Assembly (NCBI RefSeq): GCF_006539165.1
Contig: NZ_BJMM01000029.1
Coordinates: 1 to 64,000, forward strand
Direction of reading: 5' to 3'
DNA: 64,000 bases
Source: Streptomyces cacaoi
GTDB lineage: Bacteria > Actinomycetota > Actinomycetes > Streptomycetales > Streptomycetaceae
Shown here: positions 34,273 through 41,767 of the stretch, piece after piece
Numbering within the stretch: the first letter of the stretch is position 1
How the letters are laid out: every line of letters starts with the position of its first letter
Program-made: the position numbers and the translations under genes
The notes under the pieces: model-generated
What the model saw: only the letters and a program-made list of their open reading frames with translations
Told to the model about the DNA's origin: nothing
The model's database searches: none

Positions 34273-35496
34273 CTACCGCCCCACGGCGGGCCGTACTCGG
34301 GAGGCGCCCCGCGCCGGGCGCGCCGCCAGGTGTCCGGCGGTGCGCAGCCGGGTGCCGAGCAGCACCATGCGCACGGCGTGCTCCGTCGCCTCGGCCAGAT
34401 GCGTACCGGTGTGCAGCAGGGCCTCCGGCAGGGACAGCGGTGCCGGCAGGATGGAGCGGTAGGCGTCGATGCCCGAGGCGCGGGCCTCGCGGGCGCCGTC
34501 CTCGAGGGTTCCGGCCAGTGCCAGTACGGGTTTGCCGAGCGCCTTGGCCCGGCGTCCGACCTCGGCGGGCACCTTGCCGTGCGGGGTCTGCCGGTCCAGG
34601 GCGCCCTCGGCGGTCAGGACGAGGTCGGCGCGGGCGAACCGCGCCTCCAGGCCGAGGCCGTCGAGCAGCACCTCGAACCGGGGGAGCAACTGCCCGCCGA
34701 GCGCGGCCAGTCCGGCGCCGAGCCCGCCGGAGGCACCCGTTCCGGGGGCGCTGCGCAGGTTCGTGCCGCCCCGGTGCACATCCCGGGCCAGCACCGTCGC
34801 CCAGCGTTCCAGGGCGGCGGAGAGGATCTCCGTCTGCGCGGGCGTCGCACCCTTCTGCGGGCCGAACACCCGGGCGACGCCGTGCGGGCCGCACAGCACA
34901 TTGAACGGATTGCAGGCGACCAGGAGTTCGACCTCGCCCAGCCGCGGATCGAGGCCCGAGGGGTCGATCCGGTCCAGCGCGACCAGGGCGTGGCCCCCGC
35001 GCGGCAGCCGGGCGCCGTCCGCGTCGAGCAGCCGGGCGCCCAGCGCCTGGAGGGCGCCGGCGCCGCCGTCCGAGGTCCCCGAGTCGCCGCAGCCGACGAG
35101 CACCCGGCGTGCTCCGGAGTCCAGCGCGGCGCGCAGGAGTTCGCCCACGCCGTATGTCGTCGTCAGGCCCGGGTCGCGGCGGTCCGGCGGTACGAGGGAG
35201 AGCCCGGCGACGGCGGCCATCTCCACCACCGCGGTCGCGTCGGCGTCCCCCAGCAGCGCGAAGTGGGTACGGACGGGCTCGCCCAGCGGCCCGGTCGCGA
35301 TCCGCCGGACCAGCCGTCCGCCGGTGGCCAGTGCGAGCGCCTCCGCTGTGCCCTCACCGCCGTCGACCAGCGGCATCAGATCGAGCGCCGCATCGGGCAC
35401 GGCGCGGCGCACCCCCTCGGCCATGGCCTCGGCGGCCTGCCGCGCGGAGAGCGACTCCTTGAACCCGCCGGGCGCGAGCACGAAACGGTACGGCAT
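34273..35496 (-). CDS. glxK: Glycerate kinase
   Basis: 407 residues from ATG 35496 (GAGGAG about 6 bp upstream); the upstream 31 in-frame codons are rejected. GlxK/GarK fold: VLAPGGFKESLSARQAAEA at the N-terminus, PLVDGGEGT near 44, VGCGDSGTSDGGAGALQALG, VFGPQKGATP near 205, and LVLTAEGALDRQTPHGK. It phosphorylates D-glycerate, linking glyoxylate/serine degradation to glycolysis. The permease gene lies upstream on the same strand and could carry a related acid. Extra C-terminal 30 residues are Arg/Ala-rich and unconserved. Confidence 0.93.
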   Translation of the reverse strand: MPYRFVLAPGGFKESLSARQAAEAMAEGVRRAVPDAALDLMPLVDGGEGTAEALALATGGRLVRRIATGPLGEPVRTHFALLGDADATAVVEMAAVAGLSLVPPDRRDPGLTTTYGVGELLRAALDSGARRVLVGCGDSGTSDGGAGALQALGARLLDADGARLPRGGHALVALDRIDPSGLDPRLGEVELLVACNPFNVLCGPHGVARVFGPQKGATPAQTEILSAALERWATVLARDVHRGGTNLRSAPGTGASGGLGAGLAALGGQLLPRFEVLLDGLGLEARFARADLVLTAEGALDRQTPHGKVPAEVGRRAKALGKPVLALAGTLEDGAREARASGIDAYRSILPAPLSLPEALLHTGTHLAEATEHAVRMVLLGTRLRTAGHLAARPARGASRVRPAVGR

Positions 35497-35656
35497 ATCC
35501 AACTCCTCGGTGCGGTGCGGAACATGGCGGTGGTCATGGGCCGGGCGTGCGCGGCTCGCGGGGTCCGCCCGGTGACGACAAGGCGACAAAGGGATGAGGG
35601 GGCGAAGGGGCCGGCGCAGGGGCAGGCGCGGGGCGGCGGGACCCCGCCGGGGCGGT

Positions 35657-37081
35657 TCAGCTCACCGGCACCCCCAGCAGCGGCCACACCGCCAGCGCGA
35701 ACGCCAGCACGAGCAGGGCCGTCAGCGGGGCCAGGACGGCGGAGAGCCGCAGCAGGTCGCGCGGTGTGTAGGTCGGGGTGTCCGGGACGTCGGCGAAGAG
35801 CGCGACCGGCTTGGCGGAGGCGGGCAGCGTGTGACAGAAGCCGGCAGCCGCGGTGGAGGCCAGCGCGGCGGACACCGGATTGACGCCCGCCCCGGCCGCG
35901 GCGGCGACGACGAGCGGCACCAGCACGCTGGAGCGCGCCGAGCGCGACTGGAGCAGCAGATGGGCCCCGGTGCTCACCGCCACGACGACGGCCAGGAACA
36001 GCCACGCCGGTACCCGCGTCCCCCCGGGCACCCCGCTGACCAGCCACGAAGCGGCCCCCGACGCGGACAGCGCGACGCCCATCGCCATCGTCGCCGCCAT
36101 GAACAGCAGCAGGGACCAGGGCACCGTGCGCAGCGCGTCCTTCAGGCCGACGGTGCCCAGCGCGGGGGAGGCCGCCACCACGGCACCGATCAGCGCCACG
36201 AGCGCGGGCGGCACCCCGTGCAGCGGCTCGCTGCACCACAGCGCGACGACGGTGACCAGCAGCAGCGCGGCCCGGGCCTCCGGCGGGGTCAGCGGCCCGG
36301 CGACCGCCGTCGGGGAGTGCCGCTGGATGTCGTCGACGGTGATGCGCACCGGCCCCCGCCGGTCCGCGCGGCGCGTCGTCGTCACCAGCACGGCCTCGGC
36401 GGCCAGATGGGAGCAGACGACCGCGAGCGGCAGCCCCAGCAGCAGCCACCGGGTGAAGCCGACGTGCTCACCGGCGGACTCCCACAGCACCCCGACGGTG
36501 ATCAGATGCGCGCCGGCACCGATCAGCGTGGCCACGGCGGACAGCAGGATCACCGTCGGAAAGAGCAGGGCCAGCATCACCACCAGCCGCCGGCGCTCCC
36601 GCAGCACGGCAGCCAGCGCCAGGAAGACCGGCAGGGCGAGCGCGGCCCGGCCCGAGGTGGCCGGTACGGCGAAGGCGCTCACCACGAGCGCCGCGGTCGT
36701 CAGATGTGCCAGCTGCCGCACCGAGCGGGCCCCGCTGACCAGGAAGGCCGCGGCCCGCGCCGCCAGCCCGGTACGCGAGACGGCGGCGGCCAGCACGAAG
36801 GCGCAGATCAGCAGCCACACGGTGGGATCGCCGAGGGTGCCGAACAGGGTGTCGGTGCTGATCACCCCGGTGACGGCGAGCGCGAGGCCGGCGCCGAGCG
36901 CGATGTAGGTGTCGTCGATGGGCGTCCCGACCCAGGCGCAGGTGGCCAGCGCGAAGACGACCAGCGTGATCCGCGCCTCGCCGCTCAGCCCGGGGAAGTT
37001 CCCCGGCACGGCGAGCAGCGCGCACACGCTGAGCGCGAGGACGAGCGGGACGGTTCGGCGCGGGCTCCAGACCATGCGCAC
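35657..37081 (-). CDS. SLC13/DASS-type anion permease
   Basis: 474 residues, about 11-12 transmembrane helices. Two related halves carry hairpin regions ending in PATSGRAALALPVFLAL and in SRSARSSVLVPLV, positions where DASS carriers bind Na+ and a dicarboxylate. TP-containing loops VGTPIDDTYIALGAG and TLFGTLGDPTVW also fit. Substrate could be a di- or tricarboxylate or a sulfate-type anion. The start is ATG 37081 or 37075, neither with a clear ribosome site. It ends 160 bp from the glycerate kinase start on the same strand. Confidence 0.82.
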   Translation of the reverse strand: MRMVWSPRRTVPLVLALSVCALLAVPGNFPGLSGEARITLVVFALATCAWVGTPIDDTYIALGAGLALAVTGVISTDTLFGTLGDPTVWLLICAFVLAAAVSRTGLAARAAAFLVSGARSVRQLAHLTTAALVVSAFAVPATSGRAALALPVFLALAAVLRERRRLVVMLALLFPTVILLSAVATLIGAGAHLITVGVLWESAGEHVGFTRWLLLGLPLAVVCSHLAAEAVLVTTTRRADRRGPVRITVDDIQRHSPTAVAGPLTPPEARAALLLVTVVALWCSEPLHGVPPALVALIGAVVAASPALGTVGLKDALRTVPWSLLLFMAATMAMGVALSASGAASWLVSGVPGGTRVPAWLFLAVVVAVSTGAHLLLQSRSARSSVLVPLVVAAAAGAGVNPVSAALASTAAAGFCHTLPASAKPVALFADVPDTPTYTPRDLLRLSAVLAPLTALLVLAFALAVWPLLGVPVS

Positions 37082-37160
37082 GAGTCTTCGAGCCCGCGGT
37101 GAGACGCCGGTGAGCCCGCCATGAAAGGAAGTTCATCCACGGGCGGTCCCGGCCCGCCCG

Positions 37161-37820
37161 TCAGGGCAGCCGGTACCCCATGCCGCGCACGGTCTCCACC
37201 TGCCCGGCGCCCAGTTTCTTGCGCAGCGCCCGCACATAGACGTCGACGATGTTCGAGCCGGGGTCGAAGTCGTAGCCCCACACATGGGACAGGATCTGCT
37301 CGCGCGTCAGCACCTGGCCGGGATGGCGCAGGAACAGCTCCAGCAGCACGAACTCCCGGGCCGTCAGATCGACCACCCGGCCGCCGGCCCGGGCTCGCCG
37401 GGTGCGCAGGTCCAGCGAGAGTGCGCCGCTGCGCAGCACGGTGACCTCCGGCACCCGGGCCGCGGTGCGCAGCCGCAGCCGGACCCGGGCCAGCAGCTCC
37501 TCGAAGCGGAACGGCTTGGTCATCCAGTCGTCGGCCCCGCCCTCCAGACCGGCCACGGTGTCCCGTACCGAGTCCCGTGCCGTCAGCACGATCACCGGCA
37601 CCGTCACCCGCGCCTCGCGCAGCTCCCGCAGCACGGTGAAGCCGTCCTTGCCCGGCAGCCCGATGTCCAGGACGACGAGGTCGAAGCCGCCCGTGCGGAG
37701 GTAGTCGTAGGCGGTGTCGCCGTCGGCGGCCACCGTCGTGGCGAACCCGCTGGCGCGCAGCCCCTTCTCCACGAACGCGGCGATCCGCTCCTCGTCCTCG
37801 ACGATGAGTACCCGTGTCAC
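37161..37820 (-). CDS. OmpR/PhoB-family response regulator
   Basis: 219 residues from GTG 37820 with GGGAGG upstream, overlapping the kinase stop (GTGA). Receiver domain 1-115: acidic pair Glu8/Asp9, phospho-acceptor Asp52 (LVVLDIGLPG), Thr80 and Lys102 (MTKPF). Winged-helix DNA-binding domain about 125-219 with LTAREFVLLELFLRHPGQVLTREQILSHVW. Partner of the adjacent histidine kinase. The remembered CutR/CseB subfamily is similar. Target genes unknown; the permease lies 80 bp downstream on the same strand but is probably separate. Confidence 0.95.
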   Translation of the reverse strand: MTRVLIVEDEERIAAFVEKGLRASGFATTVAADGDTAYDYLRTGGFDLVVLDIGLPGKDGFTVLRELREARVTVPVIVLTARDSVRDTVAGLEGGADDWMTKPFRFEELLARVRLRLRTAARVPEVTVLRSGALSLDLRTRRARAGGRVVDLTAREFVLLELFLRHPGQVLTREQILSHVWGYDFDPGSNIVDVYVRALRKKLGAGQVETVRGMGYRLP

Positions 37821-39562
37821 CCCTGCCTCCCCACGTGGCCGCCCCTCCGGGGCCGTGTGTTCTCCCGCTCCGCCGCCGGGTGCTCCGTCCCGCCGTGCTG
37901 CCGCTGCCGGACCACCCCGGGCGCCTGCGGCAGCACGAGGACGAAGGTCGCGCCGCCGCCCTCGGTGGGCCGCAGCTCGACCCGGCCGCCGGGGTGCCCC
38001 TCGGCGATGGCCCGGACGATCGCCAGCCCGAGCCCGGCCCCGCTGCCGCGTGCGCCGCGCCGTGCCGTGCCCCGCCGGAACCGCTCGAAGATCAGCTGTG
38101 CGTCCGCCGGATCGACGCCGGGACCACGGTCGGCCACATACAGCTCCACCGCGGGCCACCGGCCACCGTCCGCCCAACCGCCCGTACCGCCTGCGTCCTT
38201 GGCACCCCTGGCACCCTTGGCACCTTTGACGTCCTTGGTGTCTCTGACGTCTCTGATGTCTCTGATGTCTTCGGCGTCCGGCGCGTTCCCGGCGTCCCCC
38301 GCGCTCCCCGCCGGCACCCAGCGCGAGCCCAGCGCGATGGTCGCGCCGGGCGGTGTGTGCTGCACCGCGTTCTGCGCCAGCTGCACCATCGCCTGGGTCA
38401 CCCGCTGCGGATCGACCAGCACCCTGCCGTCACCGGCCTCGCTCGGCTCCCCGGGATCACCGGCCTCGCCGGGCCCGGCCGTTTCCGCCACCTGTTCGAG
38501 CCGCCAGTCGCGCTCTCCCAGCGTCCGCGCCTTCACGAAGACATCCGCGGTCAGCTCGGCGGGCTCCACCGGCTCCGGCGAGACGAAGTCCGGCCGTTCG
38601 GCCTTCGCCAGCAGCAGCAGATCCTCGACGATGCGGCTCATCCGGTCCAGCTCGTCGGTGACGACCCGCACCGTCTCGGCCCGGTCCTGCGGATCGTCGC
38701 CCATCAGCTCCAGATGGCCGCGCACGATCGTGATGGGCGTGCGCAGCTCGTGCCCGGCGTCGTCCACGAACTGCCGCTGCGCGGCGAACGCCCGCTCCAG
38801 CCGGTCCAGCATGGCGTTGAACGTCCCGGCGAGCGCGGCGATGTCGTCCCGGCCGCGCACGGGGATGCGCCGGGTGAGGTCCTGCTCGGTCAGCTGTGCC
38901 GCCGTGCTGCGCACCAGCCGCACCGGCGCCAGGATCCGCCCGGCGACGACCCAGCCGATACCGCAGGTCAGCAGCAGTGCCACCCCGGATATCGCGAGCA
39001 GCACCCGGAACACGTCCTGCGGGCCGGCCTGTTCGCGGTCGACGTGCAGCGCGACGACGAAGGTGCCGGACGGGGTGTCGCCGCCCGGCTCGATCGTCAC
39101 CCGCGCCCAGCGCACCTCGCCCTGCGGCCGGTGCAGCGTGCCCGAGCGCTCCGTGCCCGCGGTGATCCGCCGCAGCGAGGCGCGGTCCCGGTACAGCGGC
39201 AGCGCCGAGGGGATGTCGCGGCTCTGCCGGATGACCTTGCCGCGCACCAGCCCGAGCAGCTCCTCGTCCGGGTCGGAGTACTGCCGCTCCAGGAACACCT
39301 GGAGGAGCCGGCGGGCGGTGGTGAACGGCCGTCCCGTCGCCGGATCCCGGCCCCGGTGCACGAAGTTGGCGAACTCGCCGGTCTCCTGCTCCAGCAGCCG
39401 GGTCACCCGGTGCTCGACGTCCCGCAGCAGGATCGAGCGGGTGGTGGTGGCGACGGCGGCGAGCGCCACCGCCATGACCGCCAGCAGCCACAGCAGGATG
39501 CGGACCCGTGCCGATATCCGGTGCCGCCGCGGCCCGGTGGCGGCCTGCTCAGCCGTCGTCAC
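37817..39562 (-). CDS. Sensor histidine kinase
   Basis: 581 residues from GTG 39562. Two transmembrane helices (about 20-40 and 185-207) flank a 145-residue extracytoplasmic sensor; HAMP follows (208-260), then HisKA with His271 (AGHELRTP) and HATPase_c with N-box LAQNAVQHTPPG near 395-406 and G-boxes GPGVDPAD and GSGAGLGLAIV. Residues 418-468 are a repeat insertion (RDIRDVRDTKDVKGAKGARG type) lying between the N and G1 boxes, where family members have a short loop. The start overlaps the small hydrophilic protein gene by 14 bp. Order on the transcript is small protein, kinase, regulator. Confidence 0.93.
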   Translation of the reverse strand: MTTAEQAATGPRRHRISARVRILLWLLAVMAVALAAVATTTRSILLRDVEHRVTRLLEQETGEFANFVHRGRDPATGRPFTTARRLLQVFLERQYSDPDEELLGLVRGKVIRQSRDIPSALPLYRDRASLRRITAGTERSGTLHRPQGEVRWARVTIEPGGDTPSGTFVVALHVDREQAGPQDVFRVLLAISGVALLLTCGIGWVVAGRILAPVRLVRSTAAQLTEQDLTRRIPVRGRDDIAALAGTFNAMLDRLERAFAAQRQFVDDAGHELRTPITIVRGHLELMGDDPQDRAETVRVVTDELDRMSRIVEDLLLLAKAERPDFVSPEPVEPAELTADVFVKARTLGERDWRLEQVAETAGPGEAGDPGEPSEAGDGRVLVDPQRVTQAMVQLAQNAVQHTPPGATIALGSRWVPAGSAGDAGNAPDAEDIRDIRDVRDTKDVKGAKGARGAKDAGGTGGWADGGRWPAVELYVADRGPGVDPADAQLIFERFRRGTARRGARGSGAGLGLAIVRAIAEGHPGGRVELRPTEGGGATFVLVLPQAPGVVRQRQHGGTEHPAAERENTRPRRGGHVGRQG

Positions 39563-39974
39563 CGGTCCCGTCGGTCCGGCCGTCGTCCCCGTCGTCGCTG
39601 CTGCCACCGCCCCCGCCCCGGCTGCCGTCGTCGTCCCGGTCGTCGCCGTCCCTGCCGTCCCGCCCGTCGTCCTTGCCGTCGCCCCGCCCGTCGTCCCCGT
39701 CGTCCGCCGGGGCCCCGGGCCCGTCGTCGGCGCCGTCGCCCGTCGCGGGGGGCCGGGGCACCGTCTCCTCGCCACCGGAGGACGGCGAGGGCGTGCCGGA
39801 CGGTTCGCCACCGGGGCCGGAGGAACCGGGCGAGGGACTGCGGTCGTCCAACTCGACCTTCGCGGGCGGCTGTGCGGGGTCCGGGCTGTCGGTGAGCGCG
39901 TAGCTCGTGACGGCGATACCGAGCGGGATCGCCACCACGGCCGCGAGCGTCGCGATCCGGTGTGAGAACGCCAT
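39549..39974 (-). CDS. Small secreted hydrophilic protein
   Basis: 141 residues from ATG 39974; a GTG three codons upstream is possible. A single N-terminal hydrophobic segment (LAAVVAIPLGIAVTSYAL, about 6-24) is a signal anchor. The remainder is disordered, Asp/Gly/Ser-rich, with runs of DD and DG. Overlaps the histidine kinase start by 14 bp, so translation is coupled. Such small acidic proteins often precede streptomycete sensor kinases in databases; a role as accessory sensor or Ca2+/cation binder is inference. Confidence 0.7.
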   Translation of the reverse strand: MAFSHRIATLAAVVAIPLGIAVTSYALTDSPDPAQPPAKVELDDRSPSPGSSGPGGEPSGTPSPSSGGEETVPRPPATGDGADDGPGAPADDGDDGRGDGKDDGRDGRDGDDRDDDGSRGGGGGSSDDGDDGRTDGTGDDG

Positions 39975-40115
39975 ACCGGTCACGCTGCCCGGCGTACCCG
40001 TGCGCCGGATGAAGCCCGGATGAGGAGATCTTCATCCGGCGGCCGGGAGGCGGGCCGGTGCTCGGCCGTGCCTTCCGCGCCGGGTCGCCGTGTGCCGGGT
40101 CGCCGTGTGCCGGGC

Positions 40116-40397
40116 TCAGGCGTCCAGGCCGATGGCGAACGCGGTCTCCAGATCGTGCTGCGAGTAGGTGCGGAACGCGATGTGCGTCTCGGTCGACTCG
40201 ACGCCGGGCACCTTGCTGATCCGGCCCGGGATGACATCGGCCAGATCGTCGTGCCGGGCGACCCGCACCATCGCGATCAGGTCGTGCGCGCCCGTCACGG
40301 AGTACACCTCGCTCACACCCTCCAGCGCGGCGATCTGCTCGGCGATCTCCGGGATGCGGTCGGTGCTGGTGTTGATGAGCACGATCGAAGTGATCAC
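40116..40397 (-). CDS. Stand-alone Lrp/AsnC effector (RAM) domain protein
   Basis: 93 residues, only the ligand-binding/oligomerisation domain of Lrp-type regulators with no helix-turn-helix. Beta-alpha-beta pattern ITSIVLINTSTDRIPEIAEQI, then VSEVYSVTGAHDLIAMVRV and VPGVESTETHIAFR. Such proteins bind amino acids or modulate full-length Lrp partners. GTG start overlaps the rhomboid stop, so the two are one operon. No DNA-binding on its own is expected. Confidence 0.9.
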   Translation of the reverse strand: MITSIVLINTSTDRIPEIAEQIAALEGVSEVYSVTGAHDLIAMVRVARHDDLADVIPGRISKVPGVESTETHIAFRTYSQHDLETAFAIGLDA

Positions 40398-41092
40398 GAC
40401 GGTGTCTCTCCCTCGGGCGCGGGCGCTGGCCCGGTCACTCTAGCCCGGCGGTCCTGCCGCCAGGCGGCCAGGAACCCCAGGGTGAAGCCCGCCACATGCG
40501 CCAGGTAGGCGACCCCCGGACCGTCCGCGTCGCGCCGTACCGCCAGCCACTGGAGCGTCAGCCAGAACAGCAGCACGGCCCAGGCGGGGAAGCGCAGCGG
40601 GAGGAAGAGGAGAAAGGGGAAGACGCTGGTGACCCGGGCGCGCGGGAACAGCCGCAGAAAGGCGCCGAGCACGGCCGAGACCGCGCCCGAGGCGCCCACC
40701 AGCGTCTCGCCGGAGCCGGGGTGCGAGGCGGCGTAGCAGAGCATCGCGGCGTAGCCGGTGGCCAGATAGAAGACGGCGAATCTGAGCCGCCCCATGCGCC
40801 GTTCGACCATGTCCCCGAAGACGAACAGGAACAGCAGGTTCCCGGCCAGATGCAGCCAGGTGCTGTGCAGGAACAGCGCCGTCAGCGGGGTGACCAGCGC
40901 GCGCGGCCCGCCGCCGAACAGCTCCCGCGGCACCACGCCCCACCGCCCGAACCAGGCGTCCTGCGCCGCGCGCAGCGCAGCGCCGGAGCCGCCCGTGGCG
41001 AGGCCGGAGGCGGGCCCCACCGCGAACAGCAGGAAGCAGGAACCGATGAGCGCGTAGGTCACCACGGGCCGGGTGCGGTCGGTGCCGTCCAT
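40394..41092 (-). CDS. Rhomboid-family intramembrane serine protease
   Basis: 232 residues, six to seven transmembrane helices. Catalytic dyad Ser135 in LVGASGAVSAVLG and His199 in YLAHVAGFTLGF; the HLAGNLLFLFVFGD motif near 81-94 is also conserved. It would cleave substrates inside the membrane. Start ATG 41092 is chosen by family length; upstream codons are charged and unlike a membrane protein. Coupled to the Lrp-domain gene by overlap. Confidence 0.93.
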   Translation of the reverse strand: MDGTDRTRPVVTYALIGSCFLLFAVGPASGLATGGSGAALRAAQDAWFGRWGVVPRELFGGGPRALVTPLTALFLHSTWLHLAGNLLFLFVFGDMVERRMGRLRFAVFYLATGYAAMLCYAASHPGSGETLVGASGAVSAVLGAFLRLFPRARVTSVFPFLLFLPLRFPAWAVLLFWLTLQWLAVRRDADGPGVAYLAHVAGFTLGFLAAWRQDRRARVTGPAPAPEGETPS

Positions 41093-41503
41093 GCGGGGAT
41101 CATGGCGGCTCGGTGACGGTGCCCACTCCCCGACACACGTGGTCGTCTTCAGGCCGTAGGGTTGGCGGAAAGTACCCCTGTGCACGAGCCGTATCCGCGG
41201 CCCCACCCCCGGGCCGGAGCGCGCGGCCGTGTGTGCAGCCGCTTCGAACCGGACAGTCGTACGGGAAGGACCTCGCTACGAGGCCCGCGCCCGTCGCGCC
41301 CGCCCCCGTGGGCGGCGGGCGCAGCTGTACGGAGCACCACGGCATGCCGCACGGCATCGGAGTACGCGGAGCACGGCGCGCGGCAACCGCCGCGCACGGC
41401 ACGGCAGCCCGCACGGGAACGCCGCGTCGCCGCATCACGACGGAGGCCGACGGACGCCGACGGAAGACGACCGACGGAACACCGACGAGAAGAGGACGAG
41501 ACG
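41093..41503. other. Non-coding divergent region, 411 bp
   Basis: Lies between the leftward rhomboid gene and the rightward zinc-ribbon gene. TAGGGTTGGCGGAAAGTAC near 41157-41175 stands out as lower in G+C and may include a promoter. Further on, 41280-41500 consists of Arg-codon-rich sequence open in several frames with no supportable start or ribosome site. Several ACGGCA/GCACGG repeats occur near 41330-41420. Confidence 0.45.
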
Positions 41504-41743
41504 ATGACGGTTCCCGCCCCCACGGACGGCACCCGCTGGCGCTGCACCCTGTGCGGCAATCTGACCCGCTTCGACGTGACCCGTTCCAGCAAGGTGGTGG
41601 AGTACGTCCATCTGGACCTGGGCGGTGCCCCGACGGTGGAGGAGTGCGACGTGCTCAGTGAGAGCATCGAGTCCGTGCGCTGCCGCTGGTGCGATGCCGT
41701 GGACGAGGTCGAGCTGGTGGACCGGCCGGGCGCACAGGTGTGA
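41504..41743 (+). CDS. Small zinc-ribbon protein
   Basis: 79 residues, ATG with GAGGACGAG upstream. Two Cys pairs, WRCTLCGN (about 11-14) and VRCRWCDA (about 60-63), form a probable zinc ribbon around a beta-rich core (TRFDVTRSSKVVEYVHLDLGG). I recall this protein as conserved in streptomycetes but without known function. Nucleic-acid binding is plausible. It is 24 bp upstream of the NYN-domain gene, so the pair may act together in RNA metabolism. Confidence 0.8.
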   Translation: MTVPAPTDGTRWRCTLCGNLTRFDVTRSSKVVEYVHLDLGGAPTVEECDVLSESIESVRCRWCDAVDEVELVDRPGAQV

Positions 41744-41767
41744 GCGGACGAACGGCAGGTGTGACCG

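Noticed and set aside
19400..40100. Single horizontally acquired island
   Set aside because: Composition, codon use and promoter style match the flanks, and no integrase, att repeat or tRNA was found, so an island cannot be supported from sequence alone.
41162..41503. 114-codon N-terminal extension of the zinc-ribbon protein
   Set aside because: Arg/Pro-rich without conservation signs; the ATG at 41504 has a ribosome-binding site.
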